Part shown: one piece after another, positions 46,201 to 61,200 of the stretch
Position numbering within the stretch: position 1 is the stretch's first letter
Layout of the letters: every line of letters begins with the position of its first letter
Assembly (NCBI GenBank): GCA_001599755.1
Contig: BCHX01000007.1
Coordinates: forward strand, 248,001 to 312,000
Source: Gliomastix tumulicola
Lineage: Eukaryota > Ascomycota > Sordariomycetes > Hypocreales > Bionectriaceae
DNA length: 64,000 nt
Reading direction: 5' to 3'
Notes under the pieces: model-generated
The model's database searches: none
Told to the model about the DNA's origin: nothing
What the model saw: the letters and a program-made list of their open reading frames with translations, nothing else
Program-made: the position numbers and the translations under genes

Positions 46201-49200
46201 CTGGTCTGAACCTCAACATCGCCGAGGAGGAGATGTTCCTGCCCATGACAGAGGATCTGGCAAGCATGATCTACGGGCTGATCGGCTCGCTGAAGGCCAC
46301 CTTGCCTTCATACATGGTCCCGTCCATCTTCGTCCCCTGCCAGTACATGCCGCTCATCACGTCCGCCAAGCTCGACTTGAAGACGCTCAAGGCTGAGACT
46401 GCTCGCATGACGCCCGAGCAGCTTGCCATGTACTCGCTGCAGAGCGCCGAGAAGAGGGCGCCCGAGTCGGCCAACGAGAAGCTCGTCCAGGCGATCTGGG
46501 CCGACGTCTTGCAGACGCCCCTCAGCCTCATCGGCCGTGATGACAGCTTCTTGGAGATTGGAGGCGACTCGATCAGCGCCATCCATTTCATCAATGCGGC
46601 CCGCGCGCAAGGCTTGCACATTGCCCTCCGTGACTTCTTCCACGACCCCAGACTTCTCACTGTTGCGCAGAAGGTCAAGGTGGAGGACGTGGCTGGGGAC
46701 GGCTCGGCCCTCGCGCCCTTCGCAATGCTCGACGAGAAGACTCGCGAGGCTGTTCTCTCCGCTGATCGTCGCCACGAGTGCGGTCTTTTGGACGCGCATG
46801 AGCTCGAGAACGCGTATCCCTGCTCGGGCATCCAGGAGGGTCTGATCGCCCTGTCTATCAAGAACCCGGGTTCGTACATTGGAAAGACGGTCTACAAGCT
46901 CTCTCCCAACGTGAACCGCGAGGCCTTTGTAGCTGCCTGGAACAAGACCGTTGATGTGTGCTCGAATCTGAGAACCAGAATCATCGAGGTCAACGACAGC
47001 ACGGTCCAGCTCATCCTCAACAACACTGAGCACTGGGACTCCATCCTCGACAAGGACCTCGACACCGCTCTCCGAGCTGCAAACAAGGTTGAGATGACAT
47101 ATGGAACTCCCCTCACTCGCTACAGTCTCGTCGAAGATGCCGAGGGAGCGGCTTACTTTGTGCTCCTGGTGCACCATTCCATCTTTGACGGCTGGAGCAT
47201 GGGTATCATCCTGGATACCCTGTACCGCATCTATAACCAGGTCGAGACGAGGGTTCTCGCGCCGTATTCCGGCTTTGTCTCCTACGTCAACCGTATTGAC
47301 AAGTTCTCCGCTGAGAACTACTGGAAGGCTCAACTCGGCGGTGCGCAGCGGGCGTCATTCCCGAACCGGCGCTCGACTGTCGAGGGAGAGAAGAAGACCG
47401 GAGTGGTAACGAGACGTATTGACCTTCCTCAGGTCACAACAACGTCGGTGACTAAGGCCACTCTTGTTCGTGCTGCTTGGGCCATTGTCCTCGCTCAGTA
47501 TTCCGATGAGACAAACGACATCACTTTCGGTGCTACCATTTCCGGTCGCCAGGCACCCATCGACGGGCTTGACACCATGGCAGGACCAACCATTGCCACT
47601 GTTCCTGTCCGCATCCAGCTGGACAAGAAGCAGTCGGTCAAGGCCTTCCTTGAGGGTGTTCAGGACCAGGCTCTTGAGATGATTGCCTTTGAGCAGTACG
47701 GCCTGCAGAATATTGCCAAGATCGATGCTAGCACCAAGGAGGCCTGTGACTTCCCCAGCTTGATGGTCGTTCAGGCCTTCCAGAAGATCGGCCTGGCCGA
47801 AGCCTCAGACAACGATCTGCTCACGCCCGTCGAGGATGAAAGTGGCGGCCCGCACAGCGCCATGCAGGGATACTTCACCTACCCTCTCGTCATGCAGGGC
47901 TCGCTTGCTGAGACCCATCTGGACCTTCTGCTTATCTACGACTCCAACACCCTGCAGGAGCCTCAGCTGAAGGCCATGGCTCATCAGTATGAGCACGTCA
48001 TCCACCAACTGGCCGCAGCAGAGGACGCTCACCTGGACTCCATCTCCATCGCTGGACAGTGGGATCTCGACTACAGTCTCAGCCTGCAGAAGGAGACGCC
48101 GGAGGTCATCGACCGATGCTTCCACGAGATGTTCGAGGAGCAGGCTGCTCTGCGCCCCGACGCCTTCGCACTGAAGGCGTGGGACGGAGAGTTCACATAC
48201 AAGCAGTTGAACGACGCTGCCAACCGACTCGCTCACCTCCTTGTTCACACACACGGCGTCAAGGTCGAGGATCTCGTCCATGTTTGCTTCGAGAAATCGG
48301 CTTGGCACTTTGTGTCGATTCTCGCCATCAACAAGGCTGGCGCCGTTTGGGTTCCACTGGATCACTCTCATCCCAAGCGCCGTAAGCAGCAGATCGTCCA
48401 GCAGACAAAGGCTAAGCTGGCTCTCGTCTCTAAGACCACCTCGTCCAGTGTCGCGAAGTTGGGCCTGAAGGTGGTCGAGGTCAACAAATCTCTCAACCAG
48501 AAGCTGCTTAAGGATACGAGCACGCACGGCTTCACCGGTGTGAAGGTGACTCCCAGGAACGCCGCCTATATCCTGTTCACTTCCGGTAGCACGGGCACTC
48601 CGAAGGGTCTCGTGATGGAGCATGGATCCGTCTGCAGCAGTCAAGTCGCCATCAGCAAGCGTCTGGGTCTGCATGCCGGTGTGAAGATGCTCCAGTTCGC
48701 CGCCTTTGTTTTCGATCTCTCCATCGGTGAGATCGTGGCGCCTCTCATCAACGGTGCATGCATCTGCGTGCCCTCAGATGAGGACAAGATGAGTGACCTT
48801 GCCGCGTTTGTTGAGGAGATGGAGATCAACTGGGCCTTCCTGACCCCTGCCTTTGCCCGCACGCTGAAGCCGGAGGATTTCCCATCTCTCGAATTGCTCC
48901 TGCTAGCTGGAGAAGCTGTCGGCCAGGACGTCTTCGATGCCTGGTTCGGAAAGGTCCGCTTTGTCAACGGCTGGGGCCCTGCCGAGACCTGCTGCTTTTC
49001 CACTATGCATGAATGGAGCTCTGCCGACGAGTCGTCCCTGACTATCGGAACGCCCGTCGGAGCATTCTGCTGGATCGCAGATGCAACCAACCCCCACAGA
49101 CTCGCTCCCGTCGGTGTTCCAGGCGAGGTCATGATCCAGGGACCTACGATCCTCCGCGAATACCTGGCAGACCACAAGAGAACCGAGGCTGCTATTCTGC

Positions 49201-52200
49201 GCGAGCTTCCCGAGTGGGCACCTCGCCGGTCTGAACAGGCGTGGAACCGTTTCTACAAGTCCGGCGATCTTGCCCGATACAATGCAGACGGCACTATCGA
49301 GTTCGTCAGCCGCAAGGACAGCCAGATCAAGATCCGCGGTTTCCGTGTGGAGTTGAGCGAAATCGAGCACTATGTGCAGCAGGCTCTGCCCGACGCCGTC
49401 CAGGTTGCCGTCGACGTCTTCAACACGGAGGCTGGTTCGAAGCTCATCGCCTACTTCTGCTTCACCAACGACAGCCAGGTCACCGACGTGGACGAGGACA
49501 TGTTCCTCCCGATCGACGAGGAGTTGGCTGAGAAACTCGGTGTCGTGGTGGGAGAGCTGCAAGTCAGCCTGCCCTCGTACATGGTTCCTTCTCTGTTCGT
49601 GCCTTGCGAGTACATGCCCTTCATCACGTCTACCAAGTTGGACCGCAAGACCCTCAAGGCCCTCACTGCTACTTTCAGTCAGGAGCAGCAGGAGATGTAT
49701 GCCCTGCAGAATGTCGACAAGCGTGCTCCCGAGACCAAGATGGAGTCCCAGCTGCAGCTCCTGTGGTCCAAGATCCTCAACATCCCCGTGGACTCTATCG
49801 GCCGTGATGACAGCTTCTTGGGTCTAGGCGGAGACTCGATCACTGCGATCCGCCTCGTCAACACTGCGCGAAGCCAAGATATTATCATCAAGGTCAAGGA
49901 GCTTTTCGAGGACCCGCGTCTGCTAGCCGTTGCGGAGAAGGCGACGTTCGGATCGGGAGACGTGGATGCCACTGCTCAGCTCGAGCCTTTTGGCCTTCTT
50001 GACAGCAAGACGAAGGCGGCCATTCTCGATCCTAAGATCCGCGAGTTTTGCAACCTGCAGACTCATCAGCAGATTGAGGATGCCTACCCCTCGCTCCCCA
50101 TGCAGGAGGGTCTTCTTGCGCTGTCCATCAAGCAGCCCGGCTCTTACATCTCGAAGAACACGTACAGACTCGGCTCCGACATCAACATCGACAAGTTCAT
50201 TGCCGCTTGGAACAGCACTGTCCAAGCCTGCGGTAACCTGCGTACGAGGATGGTTGAAGTTGATGGCGTCTTCTGCCAGGTTGTTATCGAGAATGACGGA
50301 CACTGGGAGTCTCTTGGTGACTCTGATTTCGCTACGGTCATGAAGGCGGCCGGCAAGGTTGAGATGACGTACGGCTCTCGGCTGTGCTGGTACAGTCTAG
50401 CTAAGAACGCTGACGGTAGTCTGTACTTCGTCTGGCTCATTCACCACTCCATGTTCGACGGCTGGAGCATGGCTCTCACCCTGGAGACTCTCTTCAAGTT
50501 CTACTACGGCCAAGAGCCACGTGCCATTATCCCCTACTCTGGCTTTGTGTCCTATTTCCAGAAACTGGCTGTTTCCGCTAATGAGCAATACTGGAAGGAG
50601 GCTCTCGCCGGCGCTCAGCGGGCAGCTTTCCCGCCCCAGCAGTCCACGTCAGAGTCCATCACCAAGATCTTCAGGATGGATATTCCTCTGCCCACGACCA
50701 CGAGGACATTCGTGACCAAGGCGTCTATCATCCGGGCTGCGTGGGCCATGGTCCTCGCCCGATACTCCGACACGGATGATATCACGTTCGGTTCCACGGT
50801 CTCCGGCCGTCAGGCCCCTGTTCCCGGTCTCGAGGATATGGCCGGCCCGACGATTGCGACTGTGCCCATCCGCATGCGGATCAACAAGGAAGACCGCGTG
50901 TGCGACTTCTTGAAGTCGGTCCAGAGCCAGGCTATGGAAATGGTTCCCTACGAGCAGTTCGGCCTTCAGAATATCGCCAAGATCGACGCCAGCACCAAGG
51001 AAGCGGCCGACTTTGCCAGTCTGATGGTCATCCAGCCATTCCAGCAGATGGGTCTTGCCGACTCCATCGACAATCCTCTCCTCGCGCCGGCTAGCTCTGG
51101 CCTGGACGCGATGGAGAAGACCATGCAGGGCTATTTCACGTACCCCTTGGTCATGCAGGGTGTCCTGTCGGATGAGAAGATCGACCTCTTCCTCATCTAC
51201 GACTCGGTCACCATCCAGGGCGCTCAGGTGAAGGCCATGGCTCACCATCTCGAGCATGCTCTGCAGCAGCTGTGCACTCTTGACCAGGAGCCGCTCAGCG
51301 CTGTTTCTATCTCCGGACAGTGGGATATCGATACCATTGTCCGCTGGAATAGCCACAGGCCTGACATCGTGGAGCAGACGTTCCATGATATTGTTGAGCG
51401 CAATGCTCGCAACCAGCCCGATGCTCCCGCTGTCAAGGGCTGGGACGCCGACTTCACGTACAAGGAGCTCAATGAGGCTGCTGACCGGCTTGCCAGGTAC
51501 CTCATTGAGTCTTGTGGCGTGCAGACCGAGGACCTGATTCATGTCTGTTTCGACAAGTCAGCCTGGTATGTCGTCGCTATTCTCGCTATCAACAAGGCTG
51601 GTGGCGCCTGGGTTCCGCTTGATCCCGCCCATCCCGCTGCGAGAAAGCGACAAGTCGTCGACCAGACTCAGGCCAAGCTGGCTCTCACGTCCGAGGCCAA
51701 CACTGAGTCTCTCAAGAGCCTGGGTCTCCGCGCCGTCGAGACGAACCGCGCCCTCGACAACAAGCTGCGCCAGGAACTCGACATGGAGAACTGGTCTTCT
51801 CCCAACGTCATCACGCCGGACAATGCCGCTTACGTCCTGTTCACCTCAGGCAGCACGGGAACGCCCAAGGGTCTGATTATCGAACACAAGGCCATGTGTA
51901 CGAGTGAGATTGAGACAGGTAAGCGTCTGGGCATTACCCCGAGCGCAAGGGTCCTGCAATTTGCTACGTTTGTGTTCGACGCCTGCATCTTCGAGATCGT
52001 CTCTCCCCTCATCCACGGTGCTTGCACTTGCGTTCCCTCGGACGACATTCGAATGAACGACCTAGCCCGCTTTGTCCGCGAGACTGGCGCCAGCTGGGCT
52101 TGTCTTACCCCGGCGTTTGTCCGAACTCTGAAGCCCGAGGACTTCCCCTCCTTCGAGCTCCTCGTCGTCGGAGGTGAAGCCATTACTCAGGATATCCTTG

Positions 52201-55200
52201 AGACGTGGTTCGGAAAGGTCAGACTGTTCAACGGTTGGGGCCCAGCTGAGACTATCTGCATCACGACACTGTACCAGTGGAAGTCTCCCGAGGAGTCTGC
52301 CTCCATCATCGGCAAGCCAGTTGGCTCGTCTTGCTGGATCGTCGACACGGAGAACCCGCAGCGACTAGCACCCATCGGCGTGGTCGGTGAGATCGCTGTG
52401 CAGGGCCCCAAGATGCTCCGTCACTATCTCGCAGATCCCGAAAAGACCAAGGCTGCTGTGATGGACGATCTGCCCCAGTGGGTTCCCAGGAGAACCGAAC
52501 AGGACTGGAGCCGGATGTACAAGTCTGGTGATCTTGCCCGCTACCGGGCTGACGGTACGATGGAATTCATGGGCCGCAAGGACAGCCAGATCAAGATCCG
52601 AGGTTTCCGTGTCGAGCTGAACGACATCGAGCACCACATCCGTCTGAACCTCGAGGGCCTGACGCAGATCCACGTTGATATCATCAACAGCCAGGCCGGT
52701 AAGACTCTGGCCGCGTATCTGTGCTTCAGCGACCAGATTTCCATCGCTGGCGTGACACCCACCATTGAGGGCGACATCTTCACCGAGATCTCGCACGATC
52801 TGTCAGAGAAGTTGGTGGCCTTGATCGGAAAGCTGAAGTCGGTCCTGCCATCGTACATGGTGCCGTCCATCTTCATCCCCTGCCAGTACATGCCCTTTAT
52901 CGGCTCGACCAAGCTGGATCGCAAGACTCTCAAGGCCGAGACTGCCCGTCTGACTCAGCAACAACTCGCCGCTTTCACTCTGCAAGACACCCAGAAGCGC
53001 GCCCCCGAGACTGAGATGGAGACACGCCTGCAGGCACTCTGGGCCGAGATCCTCGGCCTGTCGACCAAAATGATTGGTCGCGACGATAGCTTCCTGAGCA
53101 TTGGTGGCGATTCCATCAGCGCCATCCACCTCATCAACGCCGCTCGGGAGCAGGGCATCGAGTTCACCGTTCGAGAACTGTTTGCTGATCCAAGATTGCT
53201 CGCAATCGCGGAGAAGGCGCAGCTCATCGACCTTGACTCAGCCCAGGAGTCGGCCATCGTCCCGTACTCCCTTCTTGAGCAGGACGTGCACCAAGCCGTC
53301 CTGACTCCTGAGATCCGGGAGGAATGCAGTCTGATCCCGACCCAAGACATCGAAGATGCATTCCCCTGCAGCAAGCTCCAGGAGGGCTTGATGGCACTAA
53401 GTGTGAAGCAGCCTGGTTCCTACATCGCCAAGAACGTCTATAAGCTCTCTCCTCAGGTCGATGTCGAGAGGTTTATCGCCGCGTGGGACAGGACTGTGCA
53501 GCTCTGCGGCAACCTCCGAACCCGCATCGTTGAAATCGGCGGCACGTCTGTGCAGATCATTCTCAGTGACAGCCAGTGGGACAGCATCGGCGAGCTGAGC
53601 CTTTCCCAGTCAGCGGCGGCGGCAGGTCGCATCGAGATGACCTACGGATCCAGCCTGAGTCGCTACAGCCTGTCCAAGGAGTCAGACGGCATTATCCATT
53701 TCATCTGGCTGGCACACCATGCCATCTTCGATGGATGGAGCGTGAACATCGTCCTTGGCACTCTCTTCAAGGCCTACTATGACCTCCAGATCCAGCCCCT
53801 GAAGCCGTACTCGGCCTTCATCTCCTACGTGTCCAAGATCAACAAGGAGGCTGCCGAGGCGTACTGGGAGGCCCAGCTTGCAGGTGCCCAGCGAGCTGCA
53901 TTCCCTGCCCGCACATCAGTAGCTGGCTCGACGTCCTCGGTCACCGAAATCATCACCAGGACCATCGATCTCCCGCGCATCAGCAGCAACTCGTTCACCA
54001 AGGCCACCCTCATCCGTGCGGCTTGGGCTATGCTCCTGGCATGCTACTCCGAGTCGGAGGACATCACCTTCGGCGCGACTATTTCTGGCCGTCAAGCTCC
54101 CATCTCAGGCCTCGAGTCCATGCCTGGTCCGATTATTACCACCGTGCCGATCAGGATCCGCATCAACAAGGAGCAATCCATCCGCGATTTCCTGACCTCG
54201 GTCCAAGACCAGGCCACGGAAATGATCTCGTTTGAGCAATTCGGTCTCCAGAGCATCTCCAGGATCAACGCCTCGACCAAGGAGGTCTGCGACTTCTCTA
54301 GTTTGATGGTCATCCAGCCCTTCCAGAAGATGGGCTTGACCGAGACCATCAGCAACGAGCTTCTCTCTCCTGCCGACCTCAGCGGAGGCGAGGAGGAGTA
54401 CTCGTTCCAGAACTACTTCAACTATCCCCTGGTCATGCAGGGTGCCCTGTCTGACGACCAGCTGGAGATGGTCCTCATCTATGACTCTGCCATCCTCAAG
54501 AAGCAGGAGATGGAGGTCATGACCCATCAGTTCGAACATGTTGTCAACCAGCTCTTCGCTGGAAACGACGAACCCGTCAGCACTGTCTCGATCTCCGGCG
54601 CCTGGGACCTGCAGAGGAGCATCGAGATCAACAGCGACATTCCCCAGATTGTCGATCGCACTCTGCACGACATGATCGAGGAGCAGGCCCGCATCCGCCC
54701 TGATGCTCCTGCTATCGATGCCTGGGACGGCAAGTTTACGTACAGCGAGCTGAACAGCGCTGCTGACAGACTAGCTGCCCATCTCGTCCGAGCCCACGGC
54801 GTGAAGGTTGAAGACCTAGTCCACGTGTGCTTCGATAAATCCGCCTGGTATCTTGTTTCGATTGTCGCAATCAACAAGACTGGCGCTGCCTGGGTTCCTC
54901 TCGACCCCTCGCACCCGGCGGCTCGCAAGAAGCAGGTTGTGCAGCAAACTCGTGCCAAGCTAGCACTCGTCTCGCACTCGAACGCGGAGAGTCTCACCTC
55001 GCTCGGTCTGACGGCTCTTGAGGTTTCCGCGGCTTTAGACGAACAGCTCTCCAACGACGAGTCCAACCTGCCCGTGGCCGTGGAGGTGTCCCCCAGAAAC
55101 GCTGCCTATGTGATCTTCACTTCCGGCAGTACGGGCACACCGAAGGGCTTTGTCATGGAGCACGGCTCCGTGTGCACCAGCCAGGTCAATATCGCTGCCC

Positions 55201-58200
55201 GTCTCGGCCTCACATCTTCCGTCAGGATGCTCCAGTTTGCCTCCTTCGTCTTCGACCTGTCGATCGGCGAGATCATCGCTCCCTTCATCCACGGAGCCTG
55301 TATCTGCATGCCGTCCGAGGAGACGAGGATCAACGATCTAGCCAACTACGTGCGAAGCACCAACATCAACTGGGCCTTCCTCACACCAGCCTTCGTCCAG
55401 ACCCTCAAGCCGGCAGACTTCCCTTCCCTGGAACTGCTGCTTCTTGCGGGCGAGGCTGTGCCTCAGGACGTGCTAGATGTATGGTTTGGCAAGGTCCGTC
55501 TTGCCAACGGTTGGGGCCCTGCTGAAACCTGCTGTTTCTCGACTCTTCACGAGTGGAAGTCAGTTGATGAATCCCCGCTGACCATTGGCATGCCTGTTGG
55601 CTCCTTCTGCTGGGTTGCCCAGCCCGACGATCCCATGAAGCTTGCCCCCATTGGCGTTGCTGGTGAGGTCATCATTCAGGGCCCGACTCTTCTCCGAGAG
55701 TATCTCGGTGATGAGGAGAAGACCAAGGCCACCACTCTCTACGAACTGCCGGAGTGGGCGCCCCAGCGCGACCAGGCACCTCACTGGAACCGATTCTACA
55801 AGTCTGGTGATCTCTGCCAGTACAATGTCGATGGCACGCTCAAGTTCATCAGCCGCAAGGATACCCAGGTCAAGATCAGAGGTTTCCGTGTTGAGCTGGG
55901 AGAGGTTGAGCACTTCATCCGCAACCATCTGCCAGGTGTGGCCCAAGTCAGCGTCGACATCATTCATATGGATGCTGGACCCAGACTGGTGGCTTATGTC
56001 TCCTTCTCTGGTATGACTCTCGTGGCAGGTGCTGCCCTCGACCGCGAGATTGACACCATCTTTGAGCCTGTGTCCCCTGAAGTGTCCCAGCTTCTGCTTG
56101 GCTTGGTCGGTGAGATGAAGATCTCGCTACCTTCCTACATGGTGCCGTCATCATTCATCCCTTGCCGATTCATGCCCTTCATCACATCCACGAAGCTCGA
56201 CCGCAAGACCCTTCGTGCCCAAGCATCCCGCCTTTCTCATGAGGAGCATGCCGAATACTCGCTTCTCAGCTCGGGCGTCAAGAGGGTCCCTGAGACTCCT
56301 ATGGAGAAGAAGATCCAGGCTCTCTGGTCTGAGATCCTTCATCTTCCAGTTGAGGCTATTGGTCGCGATGAGAGCTTCCTGGCTATTGGAGGTGACTCTA
56401 TCACGGCTATTCACTTCATGAACGCGGCGAGGGCCCAGGGTCTCTCCGTTTCGGTCAAGGATATCTTCCGCGATCCTCGCCTGTGCAGCGTTGCTCTTTC
56501 TACGGGCGAGAGCAAGACCACTGTCGACAGCTGGAAGACTTCGCCTTTCGAGCTCCTCGATGAGGCAGACCGACACCTCATCTTCGAGAGTGACTGGCGT
56601 GCCGAGTACGGAGTTGCTCAGGACATTGAGATCGAGGACGCGTACCCGCTGTCTTCTCTCCAGGAAGGCCTGATCGCGATGGCCGAGAAGAACCCGGGAT
56701 CTTACATCACCAAGTACTTCCTCAAGATCCCCGACTACGTCGATATGCAGAGATTCAAATCGGCGTGGGTGCGCACCGTGGAGCTCTGTTCCAGTCTTCG
56801 TACGAGGATTATCCGATCCAAGAACTATTCCCTCCAGGTGCTTCTCAAGGAGCCCCTGACCTGGGAGTCGGCTGATGGCCTCGACCTGGACTCCTTCCTG
56901 CCTATTGCACAGGGCTATCGCATGAGCTACGGTAGCCCCATGTCTAGGTATGCTATCGTGTTAGATAACGGTCACAACCATCTCGCCTGGGTCATTCACC
57001 ACTCCGTGATGGACGGTTGGTCGCTCAACGTCGTTCTCGGCGTCCTGCATTCCGTCTATTTCAACGAGACGCCGGCACCCGTGACGCCCTTTGCTGGCTT
57101 CATCAAGTACACCTCCAGCATGGATGTCGAGGCTGCCAATGACTACTGGCGAACGCAGCTCGAGGGCTCCGTTCGACCTTCCTTCCCCTCTGCCATCGCC
57201 GCCCAGGAGAAGCCCGAGTTCGACATGTTCCACAAGAGAATCGAGCTCCCGGTTAAGCTGCCCGGATCCATCACCCGCGCCACTATCCTTCGCGCGGCTT
57301 GGTCTATTGTTCTTGCCCGCCATTGTGACACTGATGATGTCGTCTTCGGCGCTACCGTGTCTGGTCGTAACGCCGAGGTCGACGGCTTGATCAACATGGC
57401 TGGTCCGGCCATCGCGACTATCCCAGTCCGCGTCCGTCTCGATCAGGAAGCCTCTGTTGAGAGCTTCCTGAGCGCCGTGCAGGTTCAGGCATCTGACATG
57501 ACCTCCTATGAGCAGTACGGTCTTCAGAATATCGCCAAGCTCAGTGACAGTGCCCGCCAGGCCTGCGACTTCTCCAGCTTGGTTGTCATCCAGCCCAACC
57601 AGACGCTCCAGTCCTCTGATGCCGCAGCCGACCAGAAGACGATTCTGATGAGCAGTGAGGCTGGAGTCAAGCTGACGGAGCAGGAGATGAGCCACTACTT
57701 CAACTACCCGCTTGTCATGGTGGCAGCTCTGGCTGATTCGCATGTGGACGTTCGCATGTCGTATGAGATGAAGTCACTGTCTAACCTGGACATGGAGGCC
57801 GTCACCTATCAGTTCGAGCACGTTGTACAGCAATTGCTTGCCAGCAGCACCAAGAACATCGGCGATGTCTCCCTTGTGGGCGAGTGGGAGACAGCCCATG
57901 CCCTCGAGCACACTCATCTCAAGCCTCCTACCGAGGCCCTGATCCATTCGCTGATCGAGACCCAGATCGAGAAGCGAGCCAAGGAGCAGGCTGTCGTGTC
58001 GTGGGATGGTGACCTAACCTACGAGGAGCTTGCAAGCCACGCGTACAGCCTGGCCCATAAGCTCCAGGAGCTTGGAGTCGGCCCTGAGACTCTCGTGCCC
58101 TTCTGCTTCCCTAAGTCGACGTGGGCTATTGTTTCTGTTCTTGCCACTGTCATGGCTGGAGGTGCGATTGTGCCGCTTGATCCGTCTGCACCTGTCAGCA

Positions 58201-61200
58201 GGATCAGGGATGTCGTCGAGGACACCGGCGCCAAACTCATCCTTGCGTCTCCAGAGTGCCGTGAGACAATCAGCCAATTGGGCGTCGACGCTCTCTTTGT
58301 CGATGCTTCATTTGTCCACGGCCTTCCCGCGCAGAGCTCTCGCCCTTCGTCTCCTGTTACCCCCAACAACGCTAGCTTTGTCATCTTCACTTCCGGATCA
58401 ACGGGCAGGCCCAAGGGTATGCTGCATGATCACAGCTCTCTGTGCTCTGCAGTCAGCGGATACACGCAGAAGACAGGCATCAACCCGCAGTCCCGTGTCT
58501 TTGCCTTCAGCGCGTACACTTTCGACTTCGGCATCATGGATATCTTCGGTCCCCTCGTGTGCGGTGCTACCATCTGCATCCCGTCGGAGCACCAGAGAAT
58601 CAACGCCCTCACCGAAGCCATCAAAGATTTCAAGGCCAACTTTGTCCTCCTCACCCCGACCGTGGCCAGTCTTCTCAACCCTGCTGATCTGCCACTCATT
58701 GAGAATGTCGGTCTTGGTGGCGAGGCTATCACGCAGAGTCTTGTTGAGCGATGGTCTGGCCATGCTGTTCTGCATAACATTTATGGCCCTGCTGAGTGTA
58801 CTCTCAACGGGCACCAGATCGTTGGCTCCCAGAAGAACCCCAACAACATCGGCTCACCTATCTCGTCTGCTTGGTGGGTCGTTGAGCCTAGCGACATCAA
58901 GCAGTTGACTCCCATTGGTTGTGTTGGAGAGCTCCTTATCCAAGGTCCTCTCCTGGCTCGCGGCTATATCAACGGGGATGACAAGGCTAATAGCGCCTGG
59001 CTCCAAGACATCGATTGGCTGCCTGGCAATATGCCTTCAAGGGCTTACCGGACTGGTGATCTTCTCCGACGTAACGCCGACGGCACGTTCGACTACGTTG
59101 GTCGTATGGATTCTCAAGTCAAGATCCATGGTCAGAGAATCGAACTGGGCGAGATCGAATCCCAGGTCGCCAAGCAGCTGCCGAGCAACATGTCTGCCCT
59201 CGTTGACCTCATCAAGGACGAGGACAGCGGCAACAAGACGCTGACTGCGATGCTCTGGTACACCAGCGGTCCCCGTTCGGAGAGCGAGGATATTCGCCTC
59301 GTGTCTGATATCATCCAGGAGATGCACAGCCTCATCACTAACATCAACCACGCCTTGACCATGACACTGACCTCAGTCATGGTTCCCAACGCCTACCTGA
59401 TTTTCGACGGCCAGCCCGAGAAGACCACCTCTGGCAAGACAAACCGAAGGAAGCTCACGGAGTTTGTAGGCAAGCTCGCTGTGCAGGACAAGCTTCGCTT
59501 CTCTGCCGATTCCGCCAACAACGAAGAGCCTGTCACTGACCTCGAGTTCCAAATGCGTCGCCTCTGGTCGACGGTTCTCAGCCTTCCGGAGGAGACCATC
59601 CACCGCGGTGACAACTTCCTGAAGCTTGGTGGTGATTCCATCAGTGCCATCAGGCTGGTGGCTACGGCACGTGAGGCTGGCCTTGACCTGTCTGTCGATG
59701 CAATCTTCCGAGACCCTCGTCTCCAGTCAGTCGCTGCCAGCACTTCCATTGCCGAGAAGTTCGAGACATACGAGGTGGTGCCTTTTGGTCTGTCGCCTCT
59801 TGAGACCAGCGCTGTCAAGGATGCTTTCACTTCTCAATGCCAGCTCAGTCACGACCAGACCGTCGAGGATGCTTATCCTTGCAACCCGCTGCAGGAAGGT
59901 CTCATTGCCCTGTCCATCAAGCACCCTGGCTCCTACATTGCGAAGAATGTGTACAAGCTTGCCCAGGATGCCGACATTGCCAAGTTTGTCTCTGCGTGGA
60001 ACCGCACCGTTGAGACCTGCACGAACCTGCGCACGAGGATCATCCAAGTCGAGGGCGCCTACATCCAAGCCGTCATTGCCAACGATAACGCTTGGGACTC
60101 TATCGGAACACATGACTTCACCACTGTCATGAGCTCCATGGAGAGCCTCCAGATGACCTACGGCTCCAGGCTCAACCGCTTCAGCATCGCCAAGAACGCT
60201 GATGGACGCCACTACTTCGTCTGGTGCAGCCACCACTCCGTCTTTGATGGGTACAGCATGAACATCATCATGGACACCTTCTTCAGGGCTTACTACGAGC
60301 AAGAGCTGCCTACTCTCCAGCCCTACTCGAGCTTCATCTCGTTCTTGACTGGTCTCAACCGGGATGCGGCCGAGAGCTTCTGGCGACAGGAGCTTTCTGG
60401 GGCTCAGAGGGCCTCTTTCCCTGCACGCTCGGCCGGCTCCAAGGCCAACACCGAGGTCTTCACCAAGACCATAAACTTGCCGGTGACTGACACTCTCATC
60501 ACCAAGGCATCTGTCATTCGTGCCGCCTGGGCTCTTGTCCTTGCTCGCTACTCTGACACGGATGATATTACCTTCGGCGCCACAGTCTCCGGCCGACAGG
60601 CCCCTGTTCCTGGCATCGAATCTCTACCAGGTCCCACCATCGCCACTGTGCCCGTTCGCATCCAGATCAAGCCGGAGCAGAGCGTCCAGTCCTTCCTTGA
60701 ATCGGTCCAGACTCAGGCCCTCGAGATGGCTGCCTTTGAGCAGTTCGGCATCCACAACATCTCCAAGATCGATGCCGGAATCAAGGAGGCCTGTGACTTC
60801 TCCAGCTTGATGGTCGTTCAGCCCTCGCAGAAGATGGGCCAGTCAGAGTCCGACTCCGAGAGCAGCCATCTTCTCCTGCCAGCGGGCGACGACATCAACC
60901 CCCTGGAGAAGAACATGCAGGGCTACTTCACTTACCCGCTCGTCATGCAGGGCGCTATCAAGGACGATGAGCTTGATCTTTTCCTCGTCTACGACTGCAA
61001 CGTTCTGCAACGTGGCCAGCTGGAGTCCATGGCGTATCAATATGAGAAGGTGCTGCAGCAGCTCTTCACCGCTGCGGCTGATACGCCTCTTGATACAATC
61101 CCACTCGCTGGAGAGTGGGACCTCAAGCAAGCCGTGGACTGGAATAGCCTGCACACGCAAGATCTCGACTCCGTGTGCGTGCATGACTTGATCTCGAGGC

